DNA of 64,000 nucleotides, taken from the NCBI RefSeq assembly GCF_000783395.1, contig NZ_JSFK01000001.1:434001-498000 (forward strand), read 5' to 3'. The translations under genes were made by a program, and so were the position numbers. How positions within the stretch are numbered: the first letter of the stretch is position 1; each line of letters begins with the position of its first letter. Shown in pieces: positions 17,458 through 26,870 of this stretch. A model generated the notes under the pieces. It was not told where the DNA came from. It worked only from the letters and a program-made list of their open reading frames with translations, and did no database searches. Origin of the DNA: Pseudomonas chlororaphis. GTDB taxonomy: Bacteria > Pseudomonadota > Gammaproteobacteria > Pseudomonadales > Pseudomonadaceae.

Positions 17458-18267
17458 TTATTGAAGAACGAAATAATCGTAGCGCATCGACACAGTGGTC
17501 TCGAACGGCTCGGCCTGTTCGATCACCGCCGCACGACGCTCGGCACTGGCGCGCCAGCCGTGGGGCGTCATCGCCAACAGGTTGGCGCGATCCTCGGGCT
17601 TGTCCAGCGTCAGCTTGAATTCCAGGGTTTCACTGTGCGCCAGCGCCATGCCTTCCGGCACCAGGGCCAGATGCTTGTCGTCGGTGTATTCGCGCACTTC
17701 GTCGTACAGACGCTCGCGCAGTTCCATCAGGTGGCCGCTGGTCGGGCCGACTTTCATCAGACCGCCGCCGACACTGAGCAAGCGCTTGGCCTCTTCCCAA
17801 TCCAAAGGACTGAAAACACTGGCGAGAAACTGGCAACTGCCCGACGCCAACGGCACGCGGGCCATGCTGGCGATCAACCAGCTAATCGCCGGGTTACGTT
17901 TGCACGCGCGTTTGACCGCCTCGCGGGAGATGTCCAGCGCGTAGCCATCAGCGTTCGGCAGGGCCTCGGCGATCTGTGCGGTGTAATAACCCTCGCCGCA
18001 ACCGATGTCGACCCAGCGATCTGGCGCATAACTCGCTGCCAGTTCGGCCAGACGCTTGGCTACCGGCGCGTAATGGCCGGCGTTCAAGAAGTCACGGCGC
18101 GCTTCGACCATGGCCTGGTTGTCGCCAGGGTCGCGGCTGTTCTTGTGCTGCACCGGCAACAGGTTCAGATAACCCTGTCGCGCACGGTCGAAGCGATGGC
18201 CTGCCGGGCAGACCACACCGTTGTCCAGCGCATTCAGCGGTTCACTGCAAATGGGGCAAGCAAGCAT
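17458..18267 (-). CDS. rlmA: 23S rRNA (guanine-N1)-methyltransferase, RlmA family
   Basis: RlmA(I) methylates N1 of G745 in helix 35 of 23S rRNA. The 269-residue protein has the family's N-terminal zinc site (C4, C7, C20, H24) followed by the SAM-binding motif VDIGCGEGYYT (86-96). FSPLDWEEAKRLLSVGG corresponds to the later methyltransferase strands. Its ATG overlaps the dapE stop (ATGA), so translation is coupled to dapE. The Gram-positive relative TlrB acts at G748, but in a proteobacterium RlmA(I) is the natural assignment. Confidence 0.85.
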   Translation of the reverse strand: MLACPICSEPLNALDNGVVCPAGHRFDRARQGYLNLLPVQHKNSRDPGDNQAMVEARRDFLNAGHYAPVAKRLAELAASYAPDRWVDIGCGEGYYTAQIAEALPNADGYALDISREAVKRACKRNPAISWLIASMARVPLASGSCQFLASVFSPLDWEEAKRLLSVGGGLMKVGPTSGHLMELRERLYDEVREYTDDKHLALVPEGMALAHSETLEFKLTLDKPEDRANLLAMTPHGWRASAERRAAVIEQAEPFETTVSMRYDYFVLQ

Positions 18268-19418
18268 CAGGCGAGCAACTTGATCAGGGTCTGGTAGTAG
18301 ATCTCGGTCAGTACGTCGAGATCGGCTGCCAGCACGCGTTCGTTGACCTGGTGAATGGTCGCGTTGACCGGGCCCAGTTCAACCACTTGCGTGCCCATGG
18401 TCGCGATAAAGCGGCCATCGGAGGTGCCGCCGCTGGTCGACGCCTTGGTCTCGCGACCGGTAATGTCCTTGATGCTCGCCGACACCGCGTCGAGCAGCGC
18501 ACCCGGTTCGGTGAGGAACGGCAGGCCGGACAGCGCCCAGTCGATGTGCCAGTCCAGATCGTGCTTGTCGAGAATGTCGGCCACGCGTTTCTGCAGGCCT
18601 TCAACGGTCGATTCGGTGGAGAAACGGAAGTTGAACACCGCCACCAGATCACCTGGAATCACGTTGGTCGCGCCGGTGCCGGAATTGACGTTGGAGATCT
18701 GGAAACTGGTCGGCGGGAAGAAATCGTTGCCGTGATCCCAGTGCTCGGCGGCCAGTTCGGCCAGCGCTGGAGCGGCGAGGTGGATCGGGTTCTTCGCCAG
18801 ATGCGGGTAAGCGACGTGACCCTGAATACCTTTGACCGTGAGCTTGGCGCCCAGCGAGCCGCGACGGCCGTTTTTCACCACGTCGCCAACCAGTGTGGTG
18901 CTCGACGGTTCGCCGACGATGCACCAGTCCAGACGCTCGTTACGCGCAGCAAGACGCTCGACCACAGCCTTGGTGCCGTGGTGCGCCGGGCCTTCTTCGT
19001 CGCTGGTGATCAGGAACGCGACCTTACCCTTGTGGTTCGGGTAGTCGGCGACAAAACGCTCAGCGGCGACGGTCATCGACGCCAGGCTGCCTTTCATGTC
19101 TGCCGCGCCACGGCCGCAGAGCATGCCGTGCTCATCGATCACGGCGTTGAACGGGTCGATCTGCCACGCGGTCACCGGACCGGTCGGGACCACGTCGGTG
19201 TGGCCGGCGAAGCACAGCACCGGGCCGTCGTTGTTGCCGTGAGTGGCCCAGAAGTTATCCACATCTTCGATGCGCATCGGTTCAAGAGTGAAACCGGCAT
19301 CGCCCAGGCGCTGCATCATCTGCTTCTGGCAATCGGCGTCGACCGGCGTCACGGACGGACGGCGGATCAGGTCGATGGCGAGTTGGAGGGTCGGCGAAAG
19401 GTCGGCGTGGGCCGTCAT
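18267..19418 (-). CDS. dapE: Succinyl-diaminopimelate desuccinylase DapE
   Basis: DapE is a di-zinc M20-family amidohydrolase that releases LL-diaminopimelate from the N-succinyl form in the lysine/peptidoglycan branch. The 383-residue reading from ATG 19418 (MTAHADLS) is the normal length. Metal and catalytic residues are visible as AGHTDVVP (H73, D75), GAADMKG (D107) and TSDEEGPA (E141, E142). The C-terminal [10 protein letters not shown] and the final HQVNE region complete the site. dapD and dapC, the two preceding steps, are also in this window but not in the same operon. Confidence 0.96.
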   Translation of the reverse strand: MTAHADLSPTLQLAIDLIRRPSVTPVDADCQKQMMQRLGDAGFTLEPMRIEDVDNFWATHGNNDGPVLCFAGHTDVVPTGPVTAWQIDPFNAVIDEHGMLCGRGAADMKGSLASMTVAAERFVADYPNHKGKVAFLITSDEEGPAHHGTKAVVERLAARNERLDWCIVGEPSSTTLVGDVVKNGRRGSLGAKLTVKGIQGHVAYPHLAKNPIHLAAPALAELAAEHWDHGNDFFPPTSFQISNVNSGTGATNVIPGDLVAVFNFRFSTESTVEGLQKRVADILDKHDLDWHIDWALSGLPFLTEPGALLDAVSASIKDITGRETKASTSGGTSDGRFIATMGTQVVELGPVNATIHQVNERVLAADLDVLTEIYYQTLIKLLA

Positions 19419-19455
19419 GGAAAACTCCGGGGTCATGAATTTGAGCTGGGGCCGA

Positions 19456-19547
19456 TGTGGGAGCGAGCTTGCTCGCGAAAGCGCTGTATCAGGCAACATA
19501 AGGGTTGAATGTTACAAAGCCTTCGCGAGCAAGCTCGCTCCCACAGG
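19456..19547. repeat. REPIN, 'GGGAGCGAGCTTGCTCGCG' family
   Basis: Two inverted REP units of the GAGCGAGCTTGCTCGCGAA type flank about 40 bases, upstream of dapE and downstream of ndvB, which both read on the minus strand. This is the second REP family in the window, also found at 25044, 26678 and 53976. Confidence 0.9.
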
Positions 19548-19656
19548 GATTGGGTTCGGTCAGTTACACCGCGTATCACGCCAAGCCCCGCAAAATGGCG
19601 GTTATCTTAAAGCAAAACGGCGACCATTGGCCGCCGTTTAGTGCTTCGATGAGGAT

Positions 19657-22248
19657 TTAGACGACCGGCGCCGGCTCCGGTGCAGCCGCCGGTTTCGGCA
19701 GGGACGACAGGAACGCCATGATCAGCGCCGCCAGATACGGCAGCGACTGCACCAGCAACATCACCACCCAGAAGCGCATGTCGTTGCTCGGCATGCCGTT
19801 GACCAGGAAGATCCCCAGCGCAGCGCCCCACAACAGCAGCATGATGAACAGCTCTTCCCGCGCCTCGGAAATCGCCACCCAGAAGCCATGGTTGTCGGCG
19901 TTTTTCGGCGTGCGGAAGAACGGAATGCTGCTGGTGAAGAAGCCGTACAGCACCGCTTTGGCGATGGTGTGCGACAACGCCAGCCCGGCCAGTGCCGCGC
20001 AGAATGCATCTTTCAGGTTCACGCCAACGGCGCGACGGTAGAGGAAGATGATCTTGCCGACCTTGAACACGAACAACGCCAGAGGCGGGATTGCGAAGAT
20101 CAGCAGCGGCGGATCGACCCGTTGCGGCACGATGATCATCGCCGCCGACCACAACAGCGCGCCGACGGTGAAGAAGATGTTCATGCCGTCCGCGACCCAC
20201 GGCAACCAGCCCGCGAGGAAGTGGTAACGCTGGCCACGGGTCAGCTCGGTGTCCTTGCCGCGCAGCAGGCTGCCGGTGTGGCGTTTGATGATCTGGATCG
20301 CGCCGTAGGCCCAACGGAAACGTTGCTTCTTGAAGTCGATAAACGTATCCGGCATCAGGCCCTTGCCGTAGCTGTCGTGGTAATACGCCGCCGACAGGCC
20401 TTTCTCGAATACGCGCAGACCGAGTTCGGCGTCTTCACAGATGCACCAGTCGGCCCAGCCCAATTCTTCCAGCACCGAGCGACGGGTCATGGTCATGGTG
20501 CCGTGCTGGATGATCGCGTCACGGTCGTTACGGGTGACCATGCCGATGTGGAAGAAGCCTTTGTATTCGGCATAGCAGAGCTTCTTGAAGGTGCTTTCGT
20601 TCTGGTCGCGATAATCCTGCGGCGACTGCACCACGGCGATTTTCGGGTCAGCGAAGTGCGGCACCATGTGCTTGAGCCAGTTCGGGTGCACGCAGTAATC
20701 GGAGTCGATCACCGCAATCACTTCGGCGTCCTTGGCGGTGTGCGGAATCAGGTAATTCAACGCGCCGCCCTTGAAACCGGCCAGCGGTGAAACGTGGAAG
20801 AACTTGAAGCGCGGGCCGAGGGTTTCGCAGTAGTCGCGCACCGGCTCCCACACCGCCGGGTCCTTGGTGTTGTTGTCGATGATCAGGACTTCGTAGTCCG
20901 GGTAATCGAGAGCAGCGAGGGCGTCGAGGGTCTGTTTGACCATCTCCGGCGGCTCGTTGTAGCAAGGCACGTGAATCGACACTTTCGGGCGATAGCTGGA
21001 GTCGCCTTCAACCGGTAGGAACTCACGCCGACGTTTGTGAATCCACACCGCTTCGGCCAGTTCATGCGCCTCGGTTAGCAGCACGATAAACACCCCAAGC
21101 GCACCGAGCGCCAAGAGGAAGCCCACCGTCAAACTGAACCACGTGCTGTATTGCAGGCTGTAGTCGTAGCCGATCCACACCAGCACCGAACCGCAAAGGA
21201 ACGCGATAAAGGTCAGGAAGATCCGCCCACGCTGACGCAGCGCCGAGCCGTCGATCATCAGCAGGGTCAGCGACAGCAACGCCAATACCACCGAACCGAC
21301 TGCCAGCACACGCCATTGGGGAATCGCGACCACCGGGCCTTCGAAGTTGAATTTCTGCTGCCGCGCAGCGTTGAACACGCCCCAGTACGCGCCCACCGAA
21401 CCTTCGTCGCTGGCCTTCCACGGCTGATCGAACGCTTCGATCACGAAGTAGTTGAAGCCTTGGCGATTGAGCTTGTTGACCAGGGTGCGCAGGTAGATCG
21501 CCTGATCTGCGGGCGACGCATCGGCGCCACCGCGCATACGACCGTTGCTCGGCCAGCCGACCTCGGAGAGCAGCAGTGGTTTTTTCGGGAACATTTTTTT
21601 CAGGTCGCGGGCACGGTCGAAAACGAACTGCCCGGCCTTGTCGACCGGAATGAATTCCCAGTACGGCAGAACGTGTGCCGCAATCAGGTCAACGTGCTTG
21701 GCCAGTTCCGGGTGTTCTTCCCAGACGTGCCATTGCTCGGAGGTGGTCACCGGCACTTTCACCGCCGCGCGCACGCGATCGAGCAATACGCTCAGCTCTT
21801 GGGCGGTGATTTCCTTGCGGAAAATCGCTTCGTTACCGACCACCACGCGCACCACGCTGCGCGAAGTGTTGGCCAATTCGATGGCGCGAGTGATTTCCCG
21901 TTCGTTGCGTTCCTGGTCCGGGCTGATCCAGATCCCCAGTGTCACGCGCAGACCGAACTCTTCAGCCAGTTTCGGGATGTCTTGCAGCGAGCCGTCGACC
22001 GAGTAGATACGGATGTTGTCCGTCAGCTTGCTCATGATCTCCAGGTCGCGACGCATTTCGTCGTCAGTCGGATACTGATCTTTCTGCGGATATTGTCCCT
22101 GCTGGAACGGCGAATAGGAGAAACCGGAGATCTGCTCCGGCCAGTTCGGCGCGGAAACCGGGCGATTGATCAGCGCCCAGAAACCGGTGAACAGGGCGGC
22201 GATTGCCAGAACCACCACCAGGTTGAGTCCAAATTTACGCGATGACAT
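19657..22248 (-). CDS. ndvB: NdvB-type cyclic beta-glucan synthase (GH17 plus GT2)
   Basis: The 863-residue membrane protein joins two enzymes. After one N-terminal membrane helix (8-26) comes a periplasmic GH17-like domain (about 35-320) with the acid/base in VVVGNEA (E140) and the nucleophile in LLSEVGWPS (E229). Further membrane helices lead to a family 2 glycosyltransferase with DSDYC (about 516) and QRFRW (about 643), then C-terminal helices. P. aeruginosa NdvB has the same architecture and length and makes cyclic beta-1,3-glucans linked to biofilm antibiotic tolerance; it too lies next to dapE. ATG 22248 is used because the open frame upstream lacks family sequence. Confidence 0.9.
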   Translation of the reverse strand: MSSRKFGLNLVVVLAIAALFTGFWALINRPVSAPNWPEQISGFSYSPFQQGQYPQKDQYPTDDEMRRDLEIMSKLTDNIRIYSVDGSLQDIPKLAEEFGLRVTLGIWISPDQERNEREITRAIELANTSRSVVRVVVGNEAIFRKEITAQELSVLLDRVRAAVKVPVTTSEQWHVWEEHPELAKHVDLIAAHVLPYWEFIPVDKAGQFVFDRARDLKKMFPKKPLLLSEVGWPSNGRMRGGADASPADQAIYLRTLVNKLNRQGFNYFVIEAFDQPWKASDEGSVGAYWGVFNAARQQKFNFEGPVVAIPQWRVLAVGSVVLALLSLTLLMIDGSALRQRGRIFLTFIAFLCGSVLVWIGYDYSLQYSTWFSLTVGFLLALGALGVFIVLLTEAHELAEAVWIHKRRREFLPVEGDSSYRPKVSIHVPCYNEPPEMVKQTLDALAALDYPDYEVLIIDNNTKDPAVWEPVRDYCETLGPRFKFFHVSPLAGFKGGALNYLIPHTAKDAEVIAVIDSDYCVHPNWLKHMVPHFADPKIAVVQSPQDYRDQNESTFKKLCYAEYKGFFHIGMVTRNDRDAIIQHGTMTMTRRSVLEELGWADWCICEDAELGLRVFEKGLSAAYYHDSYGKGLMPDTFIDFKKQRFRWAYGAIQIIKRHTGSLLRGKDTELTRGQRYHFLAGWLPWVADGMNIFFTVGALLWSAAMIIVPQRVDPPLLIFAIPPLALFVFKVGKIIFLYRRAVGVNLKDAFCAALAGLALSHTIAKAVLYGFFTSSIPFFRTPKNADNHGFWVAISEAREELFIMLLLWGAALGIFLVNGMPSNDMRFWVVMLLVQSLPYLAALIMAFLSSLPKPAAAPEPAPVV

Positions 22249-22412
22249 AGCTATTTCGGGTTCCAAAGGCTGTGGAACGAAGGATCGGTCGGCTAGACGC
22301 CCGAGGGGCGCGCATCCTACACCGGCAGTTCGCAAGTCGTACATCAGACAGGGAAATGCCGGACATTGGGCAGCCGACTTTGACTTAAGTTCTTACACTT
22401 GTAGCTGGAAGC

Positions 22413-22442
22413 TTAAAACTTGTCGCTGTGTAGCCCTATAAT
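22413..22442 (+). promoter_or_regulatory. Probable tcdA promoter
   Basis: A consensus -10 TATAAT at 22437-22442 lies 26 bases before the tcdA start, with TTAAAA at 22413-22418 as a possible -35 (18-base spacer). The rest of the 220-base gap to ndvB shows no other obvious signal. Confidence 0.5.
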
Positions 22443-22468
22443 GCGCGCCGGTTTTTGGGGTAATGGTC

Positions 22469-23281
22469 ATGAGTACAGAAGATCCGCGGTTTGCAGGCAT
22501 CGCCCGTTTGTATGGCATCGAAGGTCTGGCGCGTTTGCGCGCGGCCCATGTGGCGATCGTCGGCGTCGGTGGTGTCGGTTCCTGGGCGGCGGAAGCCATG
22601 GCCCGTTGTGGCGTCGGCGAGATTTCGCTGTTCGACCTCGATGACGTCTGCGTCAGCAACGCCAATCGCCAGTTGCACGCGCTGGACAGCACCGTCGGCA
22701 AGCCCAAGGTCGAAGTGATGGCCGAGCGTCTGCGCGGGATCAACCCGGATTGCACCGTGCACGCCGTGGCGGATTTCGTCACCCGCGACACCATGGCCGA
22801 ATACATCACGCCGAACATCGATTGCGTAATCGACTGCATTGACGCGGTCAACGCCAAGGCTGCGCTGATCGCCTGGTGTAAACGCCGCAAGATCCAGATC
22901 ATCACCACGGGCGGTGCGGGCGGGCAGATTGATCCGACACTGATTCAGGTCTGCGATCTCAACCGTACCTTTAACGACCCGTTGGCCTCGAAAGTGCGCT
23001 CGACGTTGCGTCGCGATTATGGTTTTTCGCGCACCGTGACTCGTCATTACAGCGTGCCGTGTGTGTTTTCCACGGAACAGCTGCGCTACCCGAAACCGGA
23101 TGGCAGCATTTGTTTGCAGAAGAGTTTTGTCGGCGACGGCGTGAAGCTCGACTGCGCCGGTGGGTTTGGCGCGGTGATGATGGTCACGGCGACGTTCGGC
23201 ATGGTCGCGGCGACCAAGGCTGTGGACAAGATTGTGGCGGGTGTTCGGCGCCCGGCTGACCGAGTAAAACCTCAGGCTTGA
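22469..23281 (+). CDS. tcdA: tRNA threonylcarbamoyladenosine dehydratase TcdA (CsdL)
   Basis: TcdA uses ATP to dehydrate t6A37 of tRNA into its cyclic form. It is an E1-like enzyme with a Rossmann nucleotide site: VAIVGVGGVGSWAAEA (28-43) is followed by DLDDVCVSNANRQ (56-68), the adenylation signature. The 270-residue length fits. The start at 22469 is preferred over 22463 because the GGGG ribosome site then has normal spacing. It converges with csdE-csdA across a REPIN. In E. coli the same three proteins work together, with sulfur from CsdA-CsdE supporting TcdA, so the neighbourhood supports the call. Confidence 0.92.
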   Translation: MSTEDPRFAGIARLYGIEGLARLRAAHVAIVGVGGVGSWAAEAMARCGVGEISLFDLDDVCVSNANRQLHALDSTVGKPKVEVMAERLRGINPDCTVHAVADFVTRDTMAEYITPNIDCVIDCIDAVNAKAALIAWCKRRKIQIITTGGAGGQIDPTLIQVCDLNRTFNDPLASKVRSTLRRDYGFSRTVTRHYSVPCVFSTEQLRYPKPDGSICLQKSFVGDGVKLDCAGGFGAVMMVTATFGMVAATKAVDKIVAGVRRPADRVKPQA

Positions 23282-23300
23282 TGCTGGGGCTTATGCCCTC

Positions 23301-23391
23301 ATCGCTGGCAAGCCAGCTCCCACAGGTATTGGGTAAGTTCACTGCATCTATGAACACCATAGAACCCTGTGGGAGCTGGCTTGCCAGCGAT
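23301..23391. repeat. REPIN, 'GCTGGCAAGCCAGC' family
   Basis: Inverted REP units at both ends and about 45 bases between, placed in the convergent gap between tcdA and csdE. It is the same family as 3191-3282. Confidence 0.9.
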
Positions 23392-23396
23392 GGCGA

Positions 23397-23801
23397 TTAA
23401 CCAGCCAACTCATTCATCCGCTGGAGCACGGCATTGAGGCCATTGCTGCGCGAGGGCGATAACTGCCGCGAAAGGCCGAGCTGATTGAACCAGTCCGGCA
23501 AATCAACCTGCTTTAAGTCGGCGGCCGACAAACCATTAACCCGCAACAGCAACAACGCCACCAACCCGCGAATCATCCGCGCATCGCTGCTGGCGCTGAA
23601 TTGCCAGTGACCGTCGTGCAACGATCCAACCAGCCACACTTGACTCTCACAGCCATGCACCCGGTTGGCCTCGCACTTGTCCGCATCGCTGAGCGCTGTC
23701 AGACGATCACCAAACTGCATCAGCAACCGTGCCCGCTGTTCCCAGCCCGCTGCATTCTGAAAAGTCTGCAGCGCTTCAATTGCCTCGACGGGCAGGCTCA
23801 T
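23397..23801 (-). CDS. csdE: SufE-family sulfur acceptor CsdE
   Basis: The 134-residue SufE-like protein takes persulfide sulfur from its partner cysteine desulfurase. The acceptor is C51 in HGCESQVW; the other family markers are the N-terminal WEQRARLLMQFGDRL stretch and the later RMIRGLVALLLLRVNG helix. Its start overlaps the csdA stop by four bases, so the two are made together. This pairing, with tcdA next door, favours CsdE over the housekeeping SufE. Confidence 0.88.
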   Translation of the reverse strand: MSLPVEAIEALQTFQNAAGWEQRARLLMQFGDRLTALSDADKCEANRVHGCESQVWLVGSLHDGHWQFSASSDARMIRGLVALLLLRVNGLSAADLKQVDLPDWFNQLGLSRQLSPSRSNGLNAVLQRMNELAG

Positions 23802-25003
23802 CGCAACAACTCCAGCGCTTGATCCAGCGCTTCAAAGAAACGTTCCAGATCCTCGGAATCGTTGTACAGCGCCAGCGACACCCGAATCGCTCCGGCCAAC
23901 TCGAAGCTTTTCAACAGCGGCATCGCGCAGTGATGCCCGGCGCGCACGGCAATACCTTGCTCGGTCAAAAGATGCGCGAGATCGGCGTTATGTACACCCT
24001 CGACAACAAAACTCGCCAGTGCCAGTTGCGGCTTGCCGAGCAGACGAATGCCATTACGCGCCGCGAGGCCACGCAGCAAATAGTCATGCAACGCGGCTTC
24101 ATGAGCAGAGACCGCGTCCTGATCCAGACCCGCCAGATAATCCAGCGTCGCGCCAAGGCCGATGACGCTGGCGATCGGCGGCGTACCGGCCTCGAAGCCC
24201 AGCGGCGCGGGGCGAAAGCGCGAGTCGTGATAATTGGCTTCCAGCACCATTTCGCCACCGAACTGCCAAGGCTTCAACCGCTTAAGCGCCGCATTGCGCC
24301 CGAACAGCACGCCGAGACCATCAGGTCCATAGAGCTTGTGGCTGGAAAACACATAAAAGTCGCAACCCAGCGCCTGCACGTCATGCCGGCCATGCACCAC
24401 GCCTTGCGCGCCATCGACCACGGTCAGCGCGTTCTGCGCCTTGGCCATGCCGAGTAATGCCGGCAACGGCTGCCAGGCGCCGAGCACATTGGACAACTGA
24501 CTGACCGCCAGCAATCGCGTGCGCGGACCAATCAGATGCACGGCGGCCGCAAGGTCGATCAGACCGTCGGCGTCCAGCGGCAGGATCACCAGTTTCAGAT
24601 TGCGACGTTGCGCCAGTTGCTGCCATGGCAGCAGGTTGGCGTGATGCTCCAGGGCGCTGATGACAATTTCATCGCCCGGTTGGAAAAGATGTTCCAGGCC
24701 ATAAGCCAGGAGATTCAGCGCACTGGTGGCGCCGTGAGTGAAGATGATCTGCCCGCTGTCACCGGCATTCAGCCACTGGGCGACCTTCAGCCGACTGTCC
24801 TCGAACGCCTGCGTGGCGTGGGCGCCGGGCAAGTGTTGCGCGCGATGCACATTGGCTGCGCCATTGGCGTAGTAATGCGTCAGCGCGTCGAGCAGGGCCT
24901 GGGGTTTTTGCGTGGTGGCGGCGTTGTCCAGATAGGTCTGGTCTTGCCGTTGCAGCGCGGCGATGGCCGGAAAATCGGCACGCCACGGGGAGGGAATCAT
25001 CAT
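23798..25003 (-). CDS. csdA: Cysteine desulfurase CsdA
   Basis: This is a PLP-dependent class V aminotransferase-fold enzyme that converts cysteine to alanine and a bound persulfide. In the 401-residue reading from ATG 25003 the PLP lysine is K223 in SSHKLYGP and the catalytic cysteine is C359 in RAGHHCAMP, near-identical in position to E. coli CsdA. TYLDNAATTQKP near the N-terminus is the usual opening. A second ATG directly follows (25000), so the exact start is uncertain by one codon. csdE follows with a four-base overlap. Confidence 0.92.
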   Translation of the reverse strand: MMIPSPWRADFPAIAALQRQDQTYLDNAATTQKPQALLDALTHYYANGAANVHRAQHLPGAHATQAFEDSRLKVAQWLNAGDSGQIIFTHGATSALNLLAYGLEHLFQPGDEIVISALEHHANLLPWQQLAQRRNLKLVILPLDADGLIDLAAAVHLIGPRTRLLAVSQLSNVLGAWQPLPALLGMAKAQNALTVVDGAQGVVHGRHDVQALGCDFYVFSSHKLYGPDGLGVLFGRNAALKRLKPWQFGGEMVLEANYHDSRFRPAPLGFEAGTPPIASVIGLGATLDYLAGLDQDAVSAHEAALHDYLLRGLAARNGIRLLGKPQLALASFVVEGVHNADLAHLLTEQGIAVRAGHHCAMPLLKSFELAGAIRVSLALYNDSEDLERFFEALDQALELLR

Positions 25004-25043
25004 CTGTTCAGCCCTGTGAACTTGGGCGGGTATACACAAGACA

Positions 25044-25132
25044 CTGTGGGAGCGAGCCTGCTCGCGAAGGCGTCCTCGAGGACGCTAAAAGCTTCGCGAG
25101 CAGGTCGAATCGTCGAACCGTCGCTCCCACAG
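25044..25132. repeat. REPIN with an interrupted right arm
   Basis: The left unit (about 25044-25071) is a normal GAGCGAGCCTGCTCGCG REP. The right unit (25091-25132) carries about 15 extra bases, TCGAATCGTCGAACC, in the middle of its stem. It lies between csdA and dapD. Confidence 0.8.
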
Positions 25133-25148
25133 GTTATCAATGTGCTGC

Positions 25149-26183
25149 TTAGTTGTGAGCGTGCAGCGCTTCGTTCAGTTCGATCGCCGATTTGTGGGTC
25201 TTGCATTCCACAGCACCGGTTTCCGAATTGCGACGGAACAGCAGATCAGTCTGACCAGCCAATTCACGCGCCTTCACAACCTTGACCAGGTTGTTGTTTT
25301 CATCGAGCAGCGCGACCTTGGTACCAGCGGTCACGTACAGGCCCGACTCAACGGTGTTGCGGTCGCCCAACGGGATACCGATACCGGCGTTGGCGCCGAT
25401 CAGGCAGCCTTCGCCGACCTTGATCACGATGTTGCCGCCGCCCGACAGGGTGCCCATGGTCGAGCAACCGCCGCCCAGGTCCGAACCCTTGCCGACGAAT
25501 ACGCCAGCGGAAACGCGGCCTTCGATCATGCCCGGGCCTTCGGTGCCGGCGTTGAAGTTGATGAAACCTTCGTGCATCACGGTGGTGCCTTCACCGACGT
25601 AAGCGCCCAGACGCAGACGAGCAGCGTCAGCGATACGCACGCCAGCCGGAACCACGTAGTCGGTCATTTTCGGGAACTTGTCTACCGAGAACACTTCCAG
25701 CAATTCACCACGCAGACGCGCTTCCAGTTGCAGTTCAGCCAGTTCGCTCAGGTCGATTGCACCCTGGCTGGTCCAGGCTACGTTCGGCAGCAGCGGGAAG
25801 ATCCCGGCCAGGCTCACGCCGTGTGGCTTGACCAGACGGTGCGACAGCAGGTGCAGCTTCAGATACGCCTCAGGCGTCGAGGTCAGTTGTGCGTCTTCGG
25901 CCAGCAAAGTGGCGACCAGCGGCTTGTGGCTTTCAGCCAGACGGGTCAGCAGCTTGCCTTGCACGGCGTCGATGCCTTTCACGGCTTCAGCCAGTTGCGC
26001 CGCCTGAGCGGTGGTGAAGGTGATGGCCTGGTTGCCTTCGGTGTAACCGAGGATTGGCGCAACGGCAGCGACCAGTTCGGCCGAAGGATTGAGCAATGGC
26101 TGTGCGTAGAACACTTCCAGCCACACGCCTTGACGGTTCTGAGTGCCGACACCAAAGGCGATGCTGAACAGGGAATTGGACAT
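25149..26183 (-). CDS. dapD: Tetrahydrodipicolinate N-succinyltransferase DapD
   Basis: DapD transfers succinyl from succinyl-CoA to tetrahydrodipicolinate in the lysine/diaminopimelate pathway. The 344-residue form is the long Pseudomonas/actinobacterial type. It has an N-terminal helical domain, a central left-handed beta-helix of hexapeptide repeats (about 165-290: RLGAYVGEGTTVMHEG, VSAGVFVGKGSDLGGG, LIGANAGIGIPLGD) and a short C-terminal domain ending EALHAHN. It stands upstream of a REPIN and 30-odd bases downstream of the ArsC/Spx-like gene. Confidence 0.96.
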   Translation of the reverse strand: MSNSLFSIAFGVGTQNRQGVWLEVFYAQPLLNPSAELVAAVAPILGYTEGNQAITFTTAQAAQLAEAVKGIDAVQGKLLTRLAESHKPLVATLLAEDAQLTSTPEAYLKLHLLSHRLVKPHGVSLAGIFPLLPNVAWTSQGAIDLSELAELQLEARLRGELLEVFSVDKFPKMTDYVVPAGVRIADAARLRLGAYVGEGTTVMHEGFINFNAGTEGPGMIEGRVSAGVFVGKGSDLGGGCSTMGTLSGGGNIVIKVGEGCLIGANAGIGIPLGDRNTVESGLYVTAGTKVALLDENNNLVKVVKARELAGQTDLLFRRNSETGAVECKTHKSAIELNEALHAHN

Positions 26184-26216
26184 GTAAATACACCTCTACA
26201 AAGAGTGACGGGCTGC

Positions 26217-26579
26217 TTACTTCAGAGCGGCCGCGTAGATATCTGGCTTGAAGCCAATCAGGGTTCGGTCACCGAGATCGAGCACCGGGCGCTTGATCAT
26301 CGAGGGTTGAGCGAGCATCAGTTCGATGGCTTTCGATTGATCGAGATCGGCTTTGCGTTCGTCGTCGAGTTTGCGAAAGGTCGTGCCTGCGCGGTTCAAC
26401 ACCGTTTGCCAGCCGTGTTCGTCACACCATTGGGTCAGGTGCTCACGGTCGATGCCGGCGGTTTTGTAGTCGTGAAAGTCGTAGCTGACAGCGTGTTCAT
26501 CGAGCCAGGTGCGCGCCTTTTTCATGGTGTCGCAGGCTTTGATGCCGAAAAGGTGCAACGTTTTACTTGAAACGGTCAA
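26217..26579 (-). CDS. ArsC/Spx-family thiol protein (YffB-like), TTG start
   Basis: The 120-residue protein has the thioredoxin-like ArsC/Spx fold. It opens with LHLFGIKACDTMKKARTWL, giving the redox cysteine C16 in a CDTM context, and ends with the KRPVLDLGDRTLIGFKPD segment of YffB-type proteins. No ATG lies before the essential Cys, but TTG at 26577-26579 has AAGGGGG eight bases upstream, so a TTG start is proposed. Physiological role of YffB-type proteins is uncertain. It lies 33 bases before dapD on the same strand, as in P. aeruginosa where an ArsC-like gene is near dapD. Confidence 0.85.
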   Translation of the reverse strand: MTVSSKTLHLFGIKACDTMKKARTWLDEHAVSYDFHDYKTAGIDREHLTQWCDEHGWQTVLNRAGTTFRKLDDERKADLDQSKAIELMLAQPSMIKRPVLDLGDRTLIGFKPDIYAAALK

Positions 26580-26677
26580 GGAATCGCCCCCTTTACAGGT
26601 GCTGGAGAAAAATGGTGTCGGATTATGCCATGACCAAACGGTTTCGTCGGCCACGGTTGTCGTAACGCTGAAAAACC

Positions 26678-26768
26678 CTGTGTGCGAGCCTGCTCGCGAA
26701 GGGGCCGTATCAGGCAATGTCTTTGTTGAATGACGCAGCGCATTCCCGAGCAGGCTCGTTCCCACAAG
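26678..26768. repeat. REPIN, 'GAGCCTGCTCGCG' family
   Basis: Inverted GAGCCTGCTCGCGAAG and CGAGCAGGCTCG units with several base changes, in the 291-base divergent gap between the ArsC-like gene and the antiporter. The rest of that gap (26769-26870) shows no clear promoter consensus. Confidence 0.8.
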
Positions 26769-26870
26769 GGGGCTGCGTTCCAGCAGTGCGACATAGGTGC
26801 AACGGTCAGATTCATCCTAAGCAGCTAATATGGCAGTTCAACGCTGTCGATTGTCTGAGATTTCCGCTTT

